In this document: in pieces, positions 31,496-40,337 of the stretch
How positions within the stretch are numbered: position 1 is the stretch's first letter
How the letters are laid out: each line of letters starts with the position of its first letter
Source: Rhizobium sp. Root1203
GTDB taxonomy: Bacteria; Pseudomonadota; Alphaproteobacteria; Rhizobiales; Rhizobiaceae
DNA length: 42,388 nucleotides
Assembly: GCF_001424945.1 (NCBI RefSeq)
Contig: NZ_LMCW01000017.1
Location: 77,220-119,607, forward strand
Direction: 5' to 3'
Notes under the pieces: model-generated
What the model saw: the letters and a program-made list of their open reading frames with translations, nothing else
Database searches by the model: none
Told to the model about the DNA's origin: nothing
Translations under genes and position numbers: made by a program

Positions 31496-32299
31496 CTAGA
31501 TGAGTTGCAAATCCTGCCGGAATAGTTTTGGCACCGTCCCTGTCAGCGCCTTGAATTCCCTGGTAAAATAGGCAGGACTCGCGTAGCCTAGATCGTCCGA
31601 AATAGTCGCAATCTTCGTCCTCGAATTTCGCAGCATTTTCTTTGCGCGGTTTATTCGTTCGTACCTTACGTATTCCTGCGGCGACGTGTAGAGCGTTTCC
31701 TTGAATATCTTTGAATAGTATTGCCTGCTCATGTTGGCCATTGAACAGAGATCGCCAATCAGTAGTTTTTTTTCGATATTGGCATGGATGTATTCCAGAG
31801 AGGGCTTGAGACGTTGAAGGTCACGTTTCTTATTGACTAAGGTTTCCGCTCCATCGTCTGTAAAATGCGCTGCCAGCAGCTGAAGCAGGTTGCCAGATGC
31901 CTCCAGTCGCGCAGCAAAGGTCAATTTTTCCGATGTGGCGTGAATTTTTCTCATTTTTTCAGTGACGAGTTGCATATCGAGGGGACGTACTTGTCGACGG
32001 TAGGGCTGAACTGAAAGGAGATCGATGTGAGACTGCCCCCGCATTTCAAAACACACGTTCAGCAGCCAGAAATACGTCGAGCATCTGTATGCGAATCTGA
32101 TGGTGTGTGGAAACAGATAACTGCAGCCTTGCTCAAGAACGACGATTTCATCGTTAACCTCCACTTCAGCTTCGCCTTCGATCACCACATACAGCCGATT
32201 GTAGGCATCATTCAAACGCAAGCCCGACCATTCGGAACCGTACCGGGTATCGTCGGTCCGCAGGATCTCTATATCGATCGGAAATGGAGGTGAGGCCAT
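31496..32299 (-). CDS. AraC-family regulator with cupin domain
   Basis: The product (267 aa) has an N-terminal cupin-like ligand domain (YVVIEGEAEVEVNDEIVVLEQGCSYLFPHTIRFAY) and a C-terminal AraC DNA-binding domain (LLIGDLCSMANMSRQYYSKIFKETLYTSPQEYV and IATISDDLGYASPAYFTREFKALTG). Its base composition is slightly more AT-rich than the sugar genes. It lies downstream of, and on the same strand as, the Gfo/Idh/MocA gene, separated from it by a terminator hairpin. It may control carbohydrate genes nearby, but the second operon already has its own SorC-type regulator. Confidence 0.88.
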   Translation of the reverse strand: MASPPFPIDIEILRTDDTRYGSEWSGLRLNDAYNRLYVVIEGEAEVEVNDEIVVLEQGCSYLFPHTIRFAYRCSTYFWLLNVCFEMRGQSHIDLLSVQPYRRQVRPLDMQLVTEKMRKIHATSEKLTFAARLEASGNLLQLLAAHFTDDGAETLVNKKRDLQRLKPSLEYIHANIEKKLLIGDLCSMANMSRQYYSKIFKETLYTSPQEYVRYERINRAKKMLRNSRTKIATISDDLGYASPAYFTREFKALTGTVPKLFRQDLQLI

Positions 32300-32474
32300 C
32301 TAATGTGCGCTCCAGCTACTTCTCTACCATCACGTTGGCAACCCGTCCGCAGTTGTGAAATAGGTGCGGCCGGCCATCGCCACAAACAACTGCGTAGCGG
32401 TGGATGAACTGCCACGGTTCGAAGCGTTACGCATGTTGGCTAAGCCCGAAACCTCGCAATTGCAATCGCAACTA

Positions 32475-32507
32475 AAGTGGCGAGCCGGCCTTTAGGGCTC
32501 GCCACTT
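32475..32507. terminator. Bidirectional-looking terminator hairpin
   Basis: The arms AAGTGGCGAGCC (32475-32486) and GGCTCGCCACTT (32496-32507) pair perfectly over 12 bp with a 9-nt loop. The hairpin sits 25 bases beyond the stop of the minus-strand oxidoreductase gene, the expected place for the end of that transcript. Only short T-runs flank it. Confidence 0.7.
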
Positions 32508-32531
32508 AATCTGGGCTATCGCATCTGAGCT

Positions 32532-33512
32532 CTATTCACCGGGATATGCGAGGCCGATCTGCTTCCTTACCGAATCCAGCACCTCCATGATGGCCAGACT
32601 CTGTTCCGGAGCCAGGATCGATGAATTATTTCCTGTCCGGACCAGACCTTCCATTTCGAATGCCTGGAACTGCATGCCACGGCCGGAAACCTCTTCCGCG
32701 AACTCCTCCAACACGACGCCATTTTGATCGACGATCTTGAAAGAAGTCGGCATGTACCACACGGAAGCGATCTCGATCCGCGCTTTGGTGCCGTAGACGA
32801 CCGCAACATTGGGACCGGCACAATCGAGCGCCGAGACAGTCGTCGAAATCGCACCCCCTTGATGCCGCATCACTGTCGCGATTTCCGCATCTACGCCCGT
32901 GCCAGAGAAGCGAGCTGATGCATGGATAGAATTAGGGATGCCAAGAAGATCGCAGGCGAAGGAGATCGGATATATTCCGAGATCAAGGAGCGCGCCCCCA
33001 CCGAGTTCGAGCCTGTTCAACCTGTGCTTCGGATCAGAGGGAAGAAACTGGCGGTGCTCGGCTGAGATGGAAAGCACTTCACCTATGGCTCCCGATTCCA
33101 CAATCTCCCGGATTTTGAGCATGTGAGGCAGGAACCGCGTCCACATCGCTTCCAGGACCACAAGGTTCTTTTCGGCCGCCCGTTCGACAACCCGTCGGGC
33201 CTCTCTTGAATTCAATGTAAATGGCTTTTCGACAAGCACATGCTTACCAGCGTTCAGGGCAAGAAGTGCCGCTTCGACATGGTTGGGATGTGGTGTCGCA
33301 ACGTAGATAATATCGACATCTGGATCGGCAACAAGAGCCTCGTAGCTGCCGTGAAAACTCGGTATTCCGAATTGTTCGGCAAAATCCTTTGCCCTACCTG
33401 GTGACCTAGATCCCACTGCAGCGACCCTTAGGCCTGCCAGGATGAGATCCTGCGTGAAGAGCTCAGCGATCCATCCGGTCGCCAGTATACCCCAACCAAG
33501 TTTGGTATTCAT
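32532..33512 (-). CDS. Gfo/Idh/MocA-family oxidoreductase
   Basis: This 326-aa NAD(P)-dependent sugar or polyol dehydrogenase-like protein starts with the Rossmann segment GWGILATGWIAELF. The family motif VLVEKPFTLNSREA (about 93-106) carries the conserved lysine, and a C-terminal alpha/beta domain follows. Of the catalytic elements, the GGGALLDLGIYPISFACDLLG segment is typical. It is the last gene of the second sugar operon in the same direction, though separated from the 3-epimerase gene by about 400 nt, so it may have its own promoter. The substrate is probably a sugar related to that of the operon. Confidence 0.88.
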   Translation of the reverse strand: MNTKLGWGILATGWIAELFTQDLILAGLRVAAVGSRSPGRAKDFAEQFGIPSFHGSYEALVADPDVDIIYVATPHPNHVEAALLALNAGKHVLVEKPFTLNSREARRVVERAAEKNLVVLEAMWTRFLPHMLKIREIVESGAIGEVLSISAEHRQFLPSDPKHRLNRLELGGGALLDLGIYPISFACDLLGIPNSIHASARFSGTGVDAEIATVMRHQGGAISTTVSALDCAGPNVAVVYGTKARIEIASVWYMPTSFKIVDQNGVVLEEFAEEVSGRGMQFQAFEMEGLVRTGNNSSILAPEQSLAIMEVLDSVRKQIGLAYPGE

Positions 33513-33914
33513 TCGTAGTCCCTTTTCAAAAAGCGGTTACAAAATCAGAGAGATACGAGGTCCATTTTCGAAAACGAACCTTCAGTATGCTCGAACAATT
33601 GCGACGGGTGTTGTATCGACTTTGTTGTAGCCAGCCTTCGTCGAATCCCATCGAGAAGCCAGAGTTGCACAATTACAGCGTCGACATGGTATCGCTACCA
33701 TCTTATTTGTCAAGCAGGGAGTGGTGTGAAGCTTGACCCTCCAAACAGGGAGCCGACCCACGACGGAAGGGATAACTTTTGGCGGCTCGCGCACGAAGGC
33801 CACGGCGGCGTTGGCACTGATCGATCCTCGAGGGGTCTGGGGATTTTGCGATCGAACGTTCTGTAAGGATGTCACGTCGCCACCGTTCTAGCGCGATGCC
33901 ATGGTGGCAGTTTT
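33513..33914. other. 402-nt gap inside the second sugar locus
   Basis: The stretch separates the oxidoreductase gene from the Rpe-like gene. No family resemblance was seen in any frame. It may be a decayed gene or the promoter region of the oxidoreductase, but neither is supported. Confidence 0.4.
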
Positions 33915-34547
33915 TCAACCGGAAGGACCTATCAAGGCGGCCAACTCAGAAGCGCGCCGTGCGTTGTTGCCATGCGAAAACATTGCCGCTCCGACGACTG
34001 CTGTCTCGACGTGCAACTCGGCAAGACGGCCAAAGTGCGAAGGGTCGATCTTGCCATCCACAACGGTCTGAAGCCCCGGCGGTCGAGCGGAGAGGCGCTT
34101 AAATGCGTTCTCATCGAAGGGCCCGCCGCCAGCTGGCGCCGTGAGGAACAGGAAGCCGTCTGCGAAGTCGGTGACTTGCTCTAATTGGCTGACATGCGTT
34201 CCGTGGCGGATCGCTGCAAACGCACGGGCGCCGTTTGATTTGATCGCGGCGGCGATTTCACTCGAACAGTGATCGCCTTCAAGATGGAAGGCGACGGAGC
34301 GCACGCCCATTTCCGAAAACCGAATGGCGGCGTTCATCGGGTGGCGCAGCATAAGGTGAACATCCAACGGAACCTTCGTATAGTCCTGAATGTGTTCTAC
34401 CAGACGCCCATACAGCCCGAATTCGGGAGAAAACCAACCGTCCATTATATCGATATGGAAGGAATCCACGTATGAGGAGACGCTATCGATGTTATCTGCA
34501 AGTCGAAGCGGATCTGCAGCGTAGAGAGATGCCGAAAGTTTGATCAT
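33915..34547 (-). CDS. Ribulose-phosphate 3-epimerase-like protein (Rpe/AlsE family)
   Basis: This is a 210-aa (beta/alpha)8 protein of the Rpe family. The expected stations are present in altered wording: LSASLYAADP (usually SPSILSADF), FHIDIMDGWFSPEF (metal His and Asp), PLDVHLMLRHP (metal His), FHLEGD, VVDGKI (catalytic Asp) and VVGAAMFS. The divergence from standard Rpe points to a substrate other than ribulose 5-phosphate, for example a ketohexose 6-phosphate as in AlsE. Its ATG (34547) overlaps the stop of the ATPase gene (ATGA), so it belongs to the transporter operon. A longer open frame upstream lies inside the ATPase gene and is rejected. Confidence 0.85.
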   Translation of the reverse strand: MIKLSASLYAADPLRLADNIDSVSSYVDSFHIDIMDGWFSPEFGLYGRLVEHIQDYTKVPLDVHLMLRHPMNAAIRFSEMGVRSVAFHLEGDHCSSEIAAAIKSNGARAFAAIRHGTHVSQLEQVTDFADGFLFLTAPAGGGPFDENAFKRLSARPPGLQTVVDGKIDPSHFGRLAELHVETAVVGAAMFSHGNNARRASELAALIGPSG

Positions 34548-36043
34548 GCCGCGGGAGCCCACGCCGCTTCGCGCAATTGGCCGACGGTAAGGTCTGAGAC
34601 AGCGGATGCTTGCCCATTGCACCTGCCATGTTGAAACACCGCGATCCGATCGCAAATGTCCATCAACTCCTCTTCCTCACTGGATACAACGATAATGCAC
34701 TTGCCTTGATCTGCCAGTGTCTGGATAATCTGGTAGATGTCAGACTTCGCGCCGATATCAACACCCTTTGTCGGCTCGTCGAGCAGGATCAGATCCGCGT
34801 TTTGTTCTATGATGCGAGCGAGGAGGACCTTTTGCTGATTTCCACCGGAAAGTGATTTGATGGGACCGTCTAGCTTCCCACGTGTTCCGATTCTCGAAAG
34901 GGTCTTGCGCGCTGCCGCTCGTGCGGTTGAGACTTGGACAAAACCAGCCTTGCGGTAGCGGCTCAGGGATGAAAGTACGACGTTTTGATAGGCTGACATC
35001 AGCGGAATGAATCCGTCTATCTTTCGTTCTTCCGTTAACAATGCAATTCTGGACCGAATGGCAGCTTTGGCCGTTGAAGGCTTATATGGTGCACCGCCGA
35101 TTTCGATTTCGCCGCTGGCGACCGGGTCCATGCCATAGAGCGACCTCAAGAAGCGGGTGCGGCCGGATCCCACGAGTCCGTAGAGCCCCAGAACCTCTCC
35201 GCGCCGGGCTTCGATATCGACACCCTTTAGCCGAGCGCCACTCAAGTTCTTGACGCGCAGATACACCTCGCCCGCCGGTGTCTTGTGGCGTTTAAAATCA
35301 TTGGCATGTGCGTGGGCGTCACCGACAATCGCGTCGACGATCGCTTGTTTGCTGAGGTCGCCGCCAACGGCGTGATACACGACGCGCCCACCCGACAGCA
35401 CCGTCGCCTCGTCGCATACAGAAAGGACTTCATCTAGTTTATGCGAAACAAGCACAATGCCAACGTTTCGCTCCAGCGCAATTCGGCGCACATGCCCTAG
35501 CAACTCGGCGGATTGCTGGCCATCCAATGCTGTTGTGGGCTCATCAAGGAAAATAAACTGCGCCCTGCCATCGAGGTTGGCGATGACTTCAACAAGTTGT
35601 TTTTCGGGATGAGAAAGGCTTTTGACGGGTCGAGTCACGTCTGTCGACATTCCATATTCGGACAAAAGCCTTTGCGAATAGCTGTTCATTTCGGCCGAGC
35701 GCTTAACGCCGTGAAGCGATACCTCTCGCCCGAGGAACAGGTTCTCAGCAACTGTCAGGTTCGGGATCAGCCGCAGTTCCTGGTAGACGCAGGCAATACC
35801 CTTGGCGAGCGCATCGCGCGGCGACGAGAGCGTGACGACGTCAGGGCCGACTGACAGAATGCCTTCGTCCTGTGGTTGAGCACCGGCGAGAATCTTCAGC
35901 AACGTCGACTTGCCAGCACCATTGTGACCAAATAGACCATGAATTGTTCCGGGCCTGACCATGAAGTCGATCCCGTGGAGCACTCCAACGCCAGAAAACG
36001 CTTTGGTGATGCCTGAAGCTGTGTAGCTGCCGTTCGAGGCCAT
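34544..36043 (-). CDS. Sugar ABC importer ATPase, two-domain (RbsA-like)
   Basis: This is a CUT2-type ATPase with two fused nucleotide-binding domains (499 aa from ATG 36043). The first has Walker A GHNGAGKST, Walker B FIFLDEPTTALD and H-loop SHKLDEV, but the signature reads LSHPEKQ instead of LSxGxxQ. The second has the family's usual degenerate Walker A (GLVGSGRTRF), signature LSGGNQQ and Walker B LILLDEPTKGVD. Thus the ATP site formed by the second Walker A and the first signature is altered on both faces. ATG 36043 has AAGG 8 nt upstream; earlier in-frame ATGs (36103, 36052) are less favoured. It energises the permease encoded at 37126-38148. Confidence 0.9.
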   Translation of the reverse strand: MASNGSYTASGITKAFSGVGVLHGIDFMVRPGTIHGLFGHNGAGKSTLLKILAGAQPQDEGILSVGPDVVTLSSPRDALAKGIACVYQELRLIPNLTVAENLFLGREVSLHGVKRSAEMNSYSQRLLSEYGMSTDVTRPVKSLSHPEKQLVEVIANLDGRAQFIFLDEPTTALDGQQSAELLGHVRRIALERNVGIVLVSHKLDEVLSVCDEATVLSGGRVVYHAVGGDLSKQAIVDAIVGDAHAHANDFKRHKTPAGEVYLRVKNLSGARLKGVDIEARRGEVLGLYGLVGSGRTRFLRSLYGMDPVASGEIEIGGAPYKPSTAKAAIRSRIALLTEERKIDGFIPLMSAYQNVVLSSLSRYRKAGFVQVSTARAAARKTLSRIGTRGKLDGPIKSLSGGNQQKVLLARIIEQNADLILLDEPTKGVDIGAKSDIYQIIQTLADQGKCIIVVSSEEEELMDICDRIAVFQHGRCNGQASAVSDLTVGQLREAAWAPAA

Positions 36044-36099
36044 ATCCGTCATCCTTATCAAAGATGTCGCGCGGCCCTCAGCCGCGCGACATGCCGAGA

Positions 36100-37056
36100 T
36101 CAATATGCCTTGTCGACTGTCGCGCCGGCGTTGTCCTTGTTTACGAGCAAGGGGGGGCTATCGATGATGGCCTCGAGTTTCTCGCCGGCGAGGAACTTCT
36201 TGATGTTCTCGACTTGGATCTGTGCGAGCTTCGCAGGCTCCTGAATGGCGCCGGCCTTCAGGATCGAATTGTCTTCGATGTACTGAACACCAAGCTTGTC
36301 GACGAACGCGTAAAGCTTCACGTCGTCGCGACCGAGCTGCTGGATGGCGGCCATGGCACCAAGCGCTGCTGGCTCGGTATCCGAATAGACGACGGTGATC
36401 TCGGGATTTCCCTGAAGCATCTCCGTCGTCACCTTGAGCGCCGTCGTCTCTTCGACCTTGCCGTTCACGAGAGCCACGAACTTGACATTCGGGTTTGAGC
36501 TGAGGGCTTCCTTGAAGCCGTCATCGCGGGTATTTGCTGAGACGGACGTCGGTTCGCCAACAATGCCGATGACAGCCTTGCCGTCGGCGCCGATGTCCTT
36601 CAGAAGCTGCTGTCCAACGAACGTGCCACCTGCCTTCTGGTCAGTCTGCACTGCCTGCTCGACTTTGAGATTTTCAGCCTTGAGACCTGCTGGGTCTGGA
36701 AGCAGGTTGATGGTGAAAACGGGTATCTTCGCCTGGTTGAGTTCAGAGACGGATGCTACGCAGGGGCCCGACGAGACGCAATTTAAAGCAACCGCGGCAA
36801 CACCCTGCTGAACAAGGGTCTGAATCTGCGACAACTGCTTTGCATCGTCATTGTCAGCGATCATAACGCGAACCGTAAAGTCCTGCGCCTTGCCGTTTTC
36901 CTCGAAGCTTTTCTTCATGGCAACGTAGTAAGGGTTGGTGAGATTTGGCAATGCTACGCCCAGAACCTTGTCGTCAGCGCTTGCCGACGCGGCTGCCATC
37001 GCAAAAAACGATGCTCCAGCCGCTGCGAACGCCATGCTCCTCCACACTTTCTTCAT
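36100..37056 (-). CDS. Sugar ABC importer substrate-binding protein (RbsB-like)
   Basis: This periplasmic binding protein of the ribose/galactose type (peripla_BP_4) has 318 aa. The signal peptide runs MKKVWRSMAFAAAGASFFAM to a cleavage site near ASASA-DD (about 27). The mature start KVLGVALPNLTNPYYVAMKKSF is typical, as is the hinge-region pattern VYSDTEPAALGAMAAIQQLG. Two cysteines (LNCVSSGPC) may pair. A GGAG-type site lies before the ATG. It delivers a sugar to the 37126-38148 permease. Ligand not deducible; allulose, ribose or a related ketose is plausible from neighbours. Confidence 0.92.
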   Translation of the reverse strand: MKKVWRSMAFAAAGASFFAMAAASASADDKVLGVALPNLTNPYYVAMKKSFEENGKAQDFTVRVMIADNDDAKQLSQIQTLVQQGVAAVALNCVSSGPCVASVSELNQAKIPVFTINLLPDPAGLKAENLKVEQAVQTDQKAGGTFVGQQLLKDIGADGKAVIGIVGEPTSVSANTRDDGFKEALSSNPNVKFVALVNGKVEETTALKVTTEMLQGNPEITVVYSDTEPAALGAMAAIQQLGRDDVKLYAFVDKLGVQYIEDNSILKAGAIQEPAKLAQIQVENIKKFLAGEKLEAIIDSPPLLVNKDNAGATVDKAY

Positions 37057-37125
37057 CTTTCACTCCTGTTTAGATGATGTTCAGTCCGCGACGTCGTTAC
37101 CAACACGACGCCGTTTCCGGCGGCC

Positions 37126-38148
37126 CTAAGAGCCACCTGAAATCTGACCCTTGAGTAGTTTTCTCCAGGGTAGAGACAACCGGCTTGATGACCGCAGGGT
37201 GTCAAAGGTCACGCCGACGAGAATGATCACGCCGATCACAAGCGGTTGCCAATATGCGTTGACGTTGAGCACATTCATCAAATTTGAAATTGTCGCGATG
37301 AGTGTCGCTCCAATCATCGCGCCATAGATCGATCCAATGCCACCAAAGAGGCTGACGCCGCCAACGACCGCACCCGCTATGGAGAAAAACAGTTCGTCAC
37401 CGCGCCCGGCTGTGGGATAACCGGTCATCAGGCGGGATCCATAGATCAGTCCGCCGCAGGCGCCACAGAAGCCAGAGATCGCGTAAACAAGAATGGTAAT
37501 CCGCGATGTATTCACGCCCGCCAGCCTTGCTGCCTCGGCGTTGCCGCCAACGGCAAAGATATGGGTACCTGTTACCGTCCGCTTTATGAAAATGGCAGCA
37601 ACGGCGATCGCGATTGCCAATGCGATGACAGGGAAGGGAATACCGAAAACCTTTGCCTGCCCGATGAACCGATATCCGAAATTCAGGACACGGATTGATT
37701 CGGCGCCGGTTATGATCTGCGGGATGGAAGCCGCAACGCCCATCATTGCGAATGTAACAATGAACGGTGGCACACCCGTTTTGTCGATAATGACACCGTT
37801 CACAGCACCCGCGATGGCACCGACGGCCAGAACAAGCACAGACGCGACAGGCCACGGTATACCAAGGGTCTGAATGAACACGGCCGCGATCACGCACGTC
37901 ATTGCAACGATCGAACCGCACGAGAGGTCAATTCCGCCGGTGAACAGAACGAAGGATTGGCCAAGGCACAGAAACGCAATCACCGCTCCATTCAACAGAA
38001 GAACAAACATGTTCGAGACTGTCATGAAATTTGGTGATGCGAGCGAGCCTGCGATGAGAACCATCAGCAGCACAAACGCGATGCCTGCCTCCGCGGGGAT
38101 CTTAATGCGCTTTGATGCATTGGGCTCAGAATTGGTGATGTCGGTCAT
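37126..38148 (-). CDS. Sugar ABC importer permease (RbsC-like)
   Basis: This is an inner-membrane permease of 340 aa with about ten hydrophobic segments in the BPD_transp_2 pattern: GIAFVLLMVLIAGSLASPNFM, then GGIDLSCGSIVAMTCV, the conserved loop GGNAEAARLAGVNTSRITILVYAISG that contacts the ATPase, and GGVSLFGGIGSIYGAMIGA. ATG 38148 follows GGGAGG with good spacing. It forms the homodimeric pore of a CUT2-type sugar importer with the RbsA-like ATPase. Confidence 0.92.
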   Translation of the reverse strand: MTDITNSEPNASKRIKIPAEAGIAFVLLMVLIAGSLASPNFMTVSNMFVLLLNGAVIAFLCLGQSFVLFTGGIDLSCGSIVAMTCVIAAVFIQTLGIPWPVASVLVLAVGAIAGAVNGVIIDKTGVPPFIVTFAMMGVAASIPQIITGAESIRVLNFGYRFIGQAKVFGIPFPVIALAIAIAVAAIFIKRTVTGTHIFAVGGNAEAARLAGVNTSRITILVYAISGFCGACGGLIYGSRLMTGYPTAGRGDELFFSIAGAVVGGVSLFGGIGSIYGAMIGATLIATISNLMNVLNVNAYWQPLVIGVIILVGVTFDTLRSSSRLSLPWRKLLKGQISGGS

Positions 38149-38162
38149 GAAATCCTCCCTTG

Positions 38163-39611
38163 TTACCGCGCAAGCTGGCAAGCGTTTCTGTAGTTCGCTC
38201 TAACCTCGTCGGCACGTTCGAGGGACCGAGGATTTGGCTCGGCCACGATTTTGTATTCAGGTCTCCAATCGTCGGCGACGGCTGCCGTCGTGCGCCCTGT
38301 CAAGACTGCGGCTGCCTGGACCGCAGCACCTGCGGCTGCGGCCTCGGCGAGGTTGCTGGTCCAAACCGGCCTGCCGGTCAAATCTGCGAGAATCTGCCTG
38401 TAGGCTTGCGACCGCGATGCGCCGCCCGTGACGATCAGGCGACCGTTGGTTCGCACACCTTGCGAACTCAACAAATCGCCGCCTTCAAGCAATCCACAAA
38501 TGACCCCTTCGACCGCCGCACGTGCCACCTGTCCAGCGCTCACATCGCTACGCAAACCCGACAAAATGCCCGTTGCGTTCGGAAGATTGGGCGTTCGTTC
38601 GCCATCTAGGTAGGGAACGAGGACAAGGCCGTTTGCACCGGGGCTTGTGGACAATGCCAGCCGGTCGAATTCATCAACGTCCAAGCGCATGATGCGCCGA
38701 AATGCGTCTGAGACTTTTGCGGAATTGAGCGTTGTGATCATAGGCAAGAACGCGCCCGTTGCGTCGGCATAGCCATTGATCGCGCCGCTGCCATCCCTGA
38801 TGCCAATCGAAGTGACACCATAAAGGGTACCACTGGTGCCAAAAGAGATGACTGTATCCCCGGGTCCTATCCCCAGGCCGAGGGCAGCGGTCATGTTGTC
38901 GCCGGACCCGGAACCGACGATCGCGCCCGCCAGGGCGGAGAGGCCGCAGTCCGACTTCACTACGCCGGACGCCTCACTGGACCCGACAAGATCGGGCAAG
39001 ACCTTGTCCCACGCGACACCAGGGACGGCAAGCTCCGCCAGTTCATAGTCCCACACATTGAGGAAGGGATTGAAGTAACCGGTTCCCGATGACACTCCAC
39101 GCTCAGTGGCGGCGCGACCGGTAAGTCGGAATAGAATGTAGTCAGAGGGGAGCATGATGTGATTGGCGGTTCGTACCAACCCGGGAAACGTTCTCTCTGT
39201 CCAAGCAAGTTTGCTGACCGTGAGTGCGGGTGCTGGCACTGAACCGGTTCGAGATGCCCATTCTACAGGAGATAGTTTTTCGGAGAGTAATGCCGCATCC
39301 TGCGCAGCCTCGGTATCGTTCCACAGCTTGGCATCACGCAATGCTTGGCCGTTTGTATCGAGCAAGACGAGGCCATGCCCCTGCCCACCCACCGAGATGG
39401 CCGCGATACGCGATCCGTACGAGTGAAGAACGTTCATGGCCACACACAAGGCGTCCCACCATGCTTGGGGTGCTTGTTCGCTTCTGGGAGGCGTCGTTAC
39501 CGGATGAGGCGCGCGCGCCTCTGCAACGACCTTACCACCCACGATTTCCCGCAGCACGACGGTGCAGGATTGTGTCGAGGAATCGATACCGGCAACAAGG
39601 TCCCGAGCCAT
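38163..39611 (-). CDS. Xylulokinase-like FGGY carbohydrate kinase
   Basis: This 482-aa kinase of the XylB branch has phosphate loop AGIDSSTQSCTVVL, AISVGGQGHGLVLLD, the substrate segment LWNDTEA, catalytic Asp in GSGSGDNMTAALGLG and the C-terminal ATP motif VTGGASRSQAYRQILADLTGRPV. ATG 39611 lies 4 nt after the SIS gene ends, so the two are coupled; a longer open frame upstream lies inside that gene. It should phosphorylate the imported ketose (or its isomer) to a sugar phosphate for the Rpe-like epimerase and SIS isomerase. The exact sugar is unknown. Confidence 0.9.
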   Translation of the reverse strand: MARDLVAGIDSSTQSCTVVLREIVGGKVVAEARAPHPVTTPPRSEQAPQAWWDALCVAMNVLHSYGSRIAAISVGGQGHGLVLLDTNGQALRDAKLWNDTEAAQDAALLSEKLSPVEWASRTGSVPAPALTVSKLAWTERTFPGLVRTANHIMLPSDYILFRLTGRAATERGVSSGTGYFNPFLNVWDYELAELAVPGVAWDKVLPDLVGSSEASGVVKSDCGLSALAGAIVGSGSGDNMTAALGLGIGPGDTVISFGTSGTLYGVTSIGIRDGSGAINGYADATGAFLPMITTLNSAKVSDAFRRIMRLDVDEFDRLALSTSPGANGLVLVPYLDGERTPNLPNATGILSGLRSDVSAGQVARAAVEGVICGLLEGGDLLSSQGVRTNGRLIVTGGASRSQAYRQILADLTGRPVWTSNLAEAAAAGAAVQAAAVLTGRTTAAVADDWRPEYKIVAEPNPRSLERADEVRANYRNACQLAR

Positions 39612-39615
39612 CGGA

Positions 39616-40245
39616 CTAGGCCTGGATTTCTTGCAGGCGGTGCAAGCTTTCTTCGGCGTCGCGTCCGACGGCACCCGACGGATGTGTAAAGAGGATCTTG
39701 TCCCATCCATAGCCACGGGCAACACGACAGACCTCAACGAGCGCGTCGGTCACGGCCGCAGCTGCAAGGGAGCTCCCAGTGGCAACAACAGAGCCCAAAT
39801 CAGTGCCTTCCGGCAAAGTAAGGCGAATAACGTGATCTGAGATCGAGCCGAGGACAGATTCTGGAGATGCTGTGATTGAGATCAGACCGGCGCACAGCGT
39901 CTTTGCCCGTGCGCAAAAGTCGTTCAATTCATCGGAGCTTCCGCCCTTGGAAAGGGCTAGGACGAGATCTTGAGGTTGAAGGACGCCTAGACCGCCATGC
40001 AATCCATCTGCAGGAGGGAGGTAGAACGCTGGGGTTCCGCCGACCGATAGCAGGTGAGCGGCTCGGCTCGCGACGGCGCCGGATGTGCCGCTACCGGTTA
40101 CCAAAATCTTGCCTCGACATGTTGCGAACAACTGCGCCACGGCGAGGAACGAACCGTCCATGCCTTCGATCGTTCCAAGAACGGCGGCGGCGTCTGCGCG
40201 GATGACTTCCTTGGCTCTTACGACCCAATCGTGTTCTTGCTGCAT
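39616..40245 (-). CDS. KpsF/GutQ-like SIS-domain sugar-phosphate isomerase (no CBS domains)
   Basis: The 209-aa product consists of a single SIS domain. The wording is that of D-arabinose-5-phosphate isomerases: ILVTGSGTSGAVASRAAHLLSVGGTPAFYLPPADGLHGGLGVLQPQDLVLALSKGGSSDEL and the tail THPSGAVGRDA (HPGGxLGR in KpsF). The two CBS domains that complete KdsD/KpsF (about 330 aa) are absent. ATG 40245 has AGGAG at 6-nt spacing, which fixes the start. It is the first structural gene after the SorC-type regulator, behind an operator region. It probably interconverts an aldose and a ketose phosphate produced by the kinase. Confidence 0.85.
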   Translation of the reverse strand: MQQEHDWVVRAKEVIRADAAAVLGTIEGMDGSFLAVAQLFATCRGKILVTGSGTSGAVASRAAHLLSVGGTPAFYLPPADGLHGGLGVLQPQDLVLALSKGGSSDELNDFCARAKTLCAGLISITASPESVLGSISDHVIRLTLPEGTDLGSVVATGSSLAAAAVTDALVEVCRVARGYGWDKILFTHPSGAVGRDAEESLHRLQEIQA

Positions 40246-40280
40246 GCTCAACTCCTCTGTCGTAGCCATCCAATAGAGTA

Positions 40281-40326
40281 GCTGAGCGACATCGTCAAGT
40301 GAGCATAAGTGCGCTCATTTGAGCGC
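40281..40326. promoter_or_regulatory. Operator region of the second sugar operon (TGAGC repeats)
   Basis: The 92-nt gap between the regulator and SIS genes contains a perfect dyad GCGCTCA-TT-TGAGCGC (40311-40326) and two further TGAGC elements (40283-40287 and 40300-40304). The motif GCTCATTTG within the dyad recurs before the regulator gene (41289). It is the most likely binding site of the SorC-type regulator and would control transcription of the isomerase, kinase and importer genes. Confidence 0.6.
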
Positions 40327-40337
40327 TATTTGTGATT

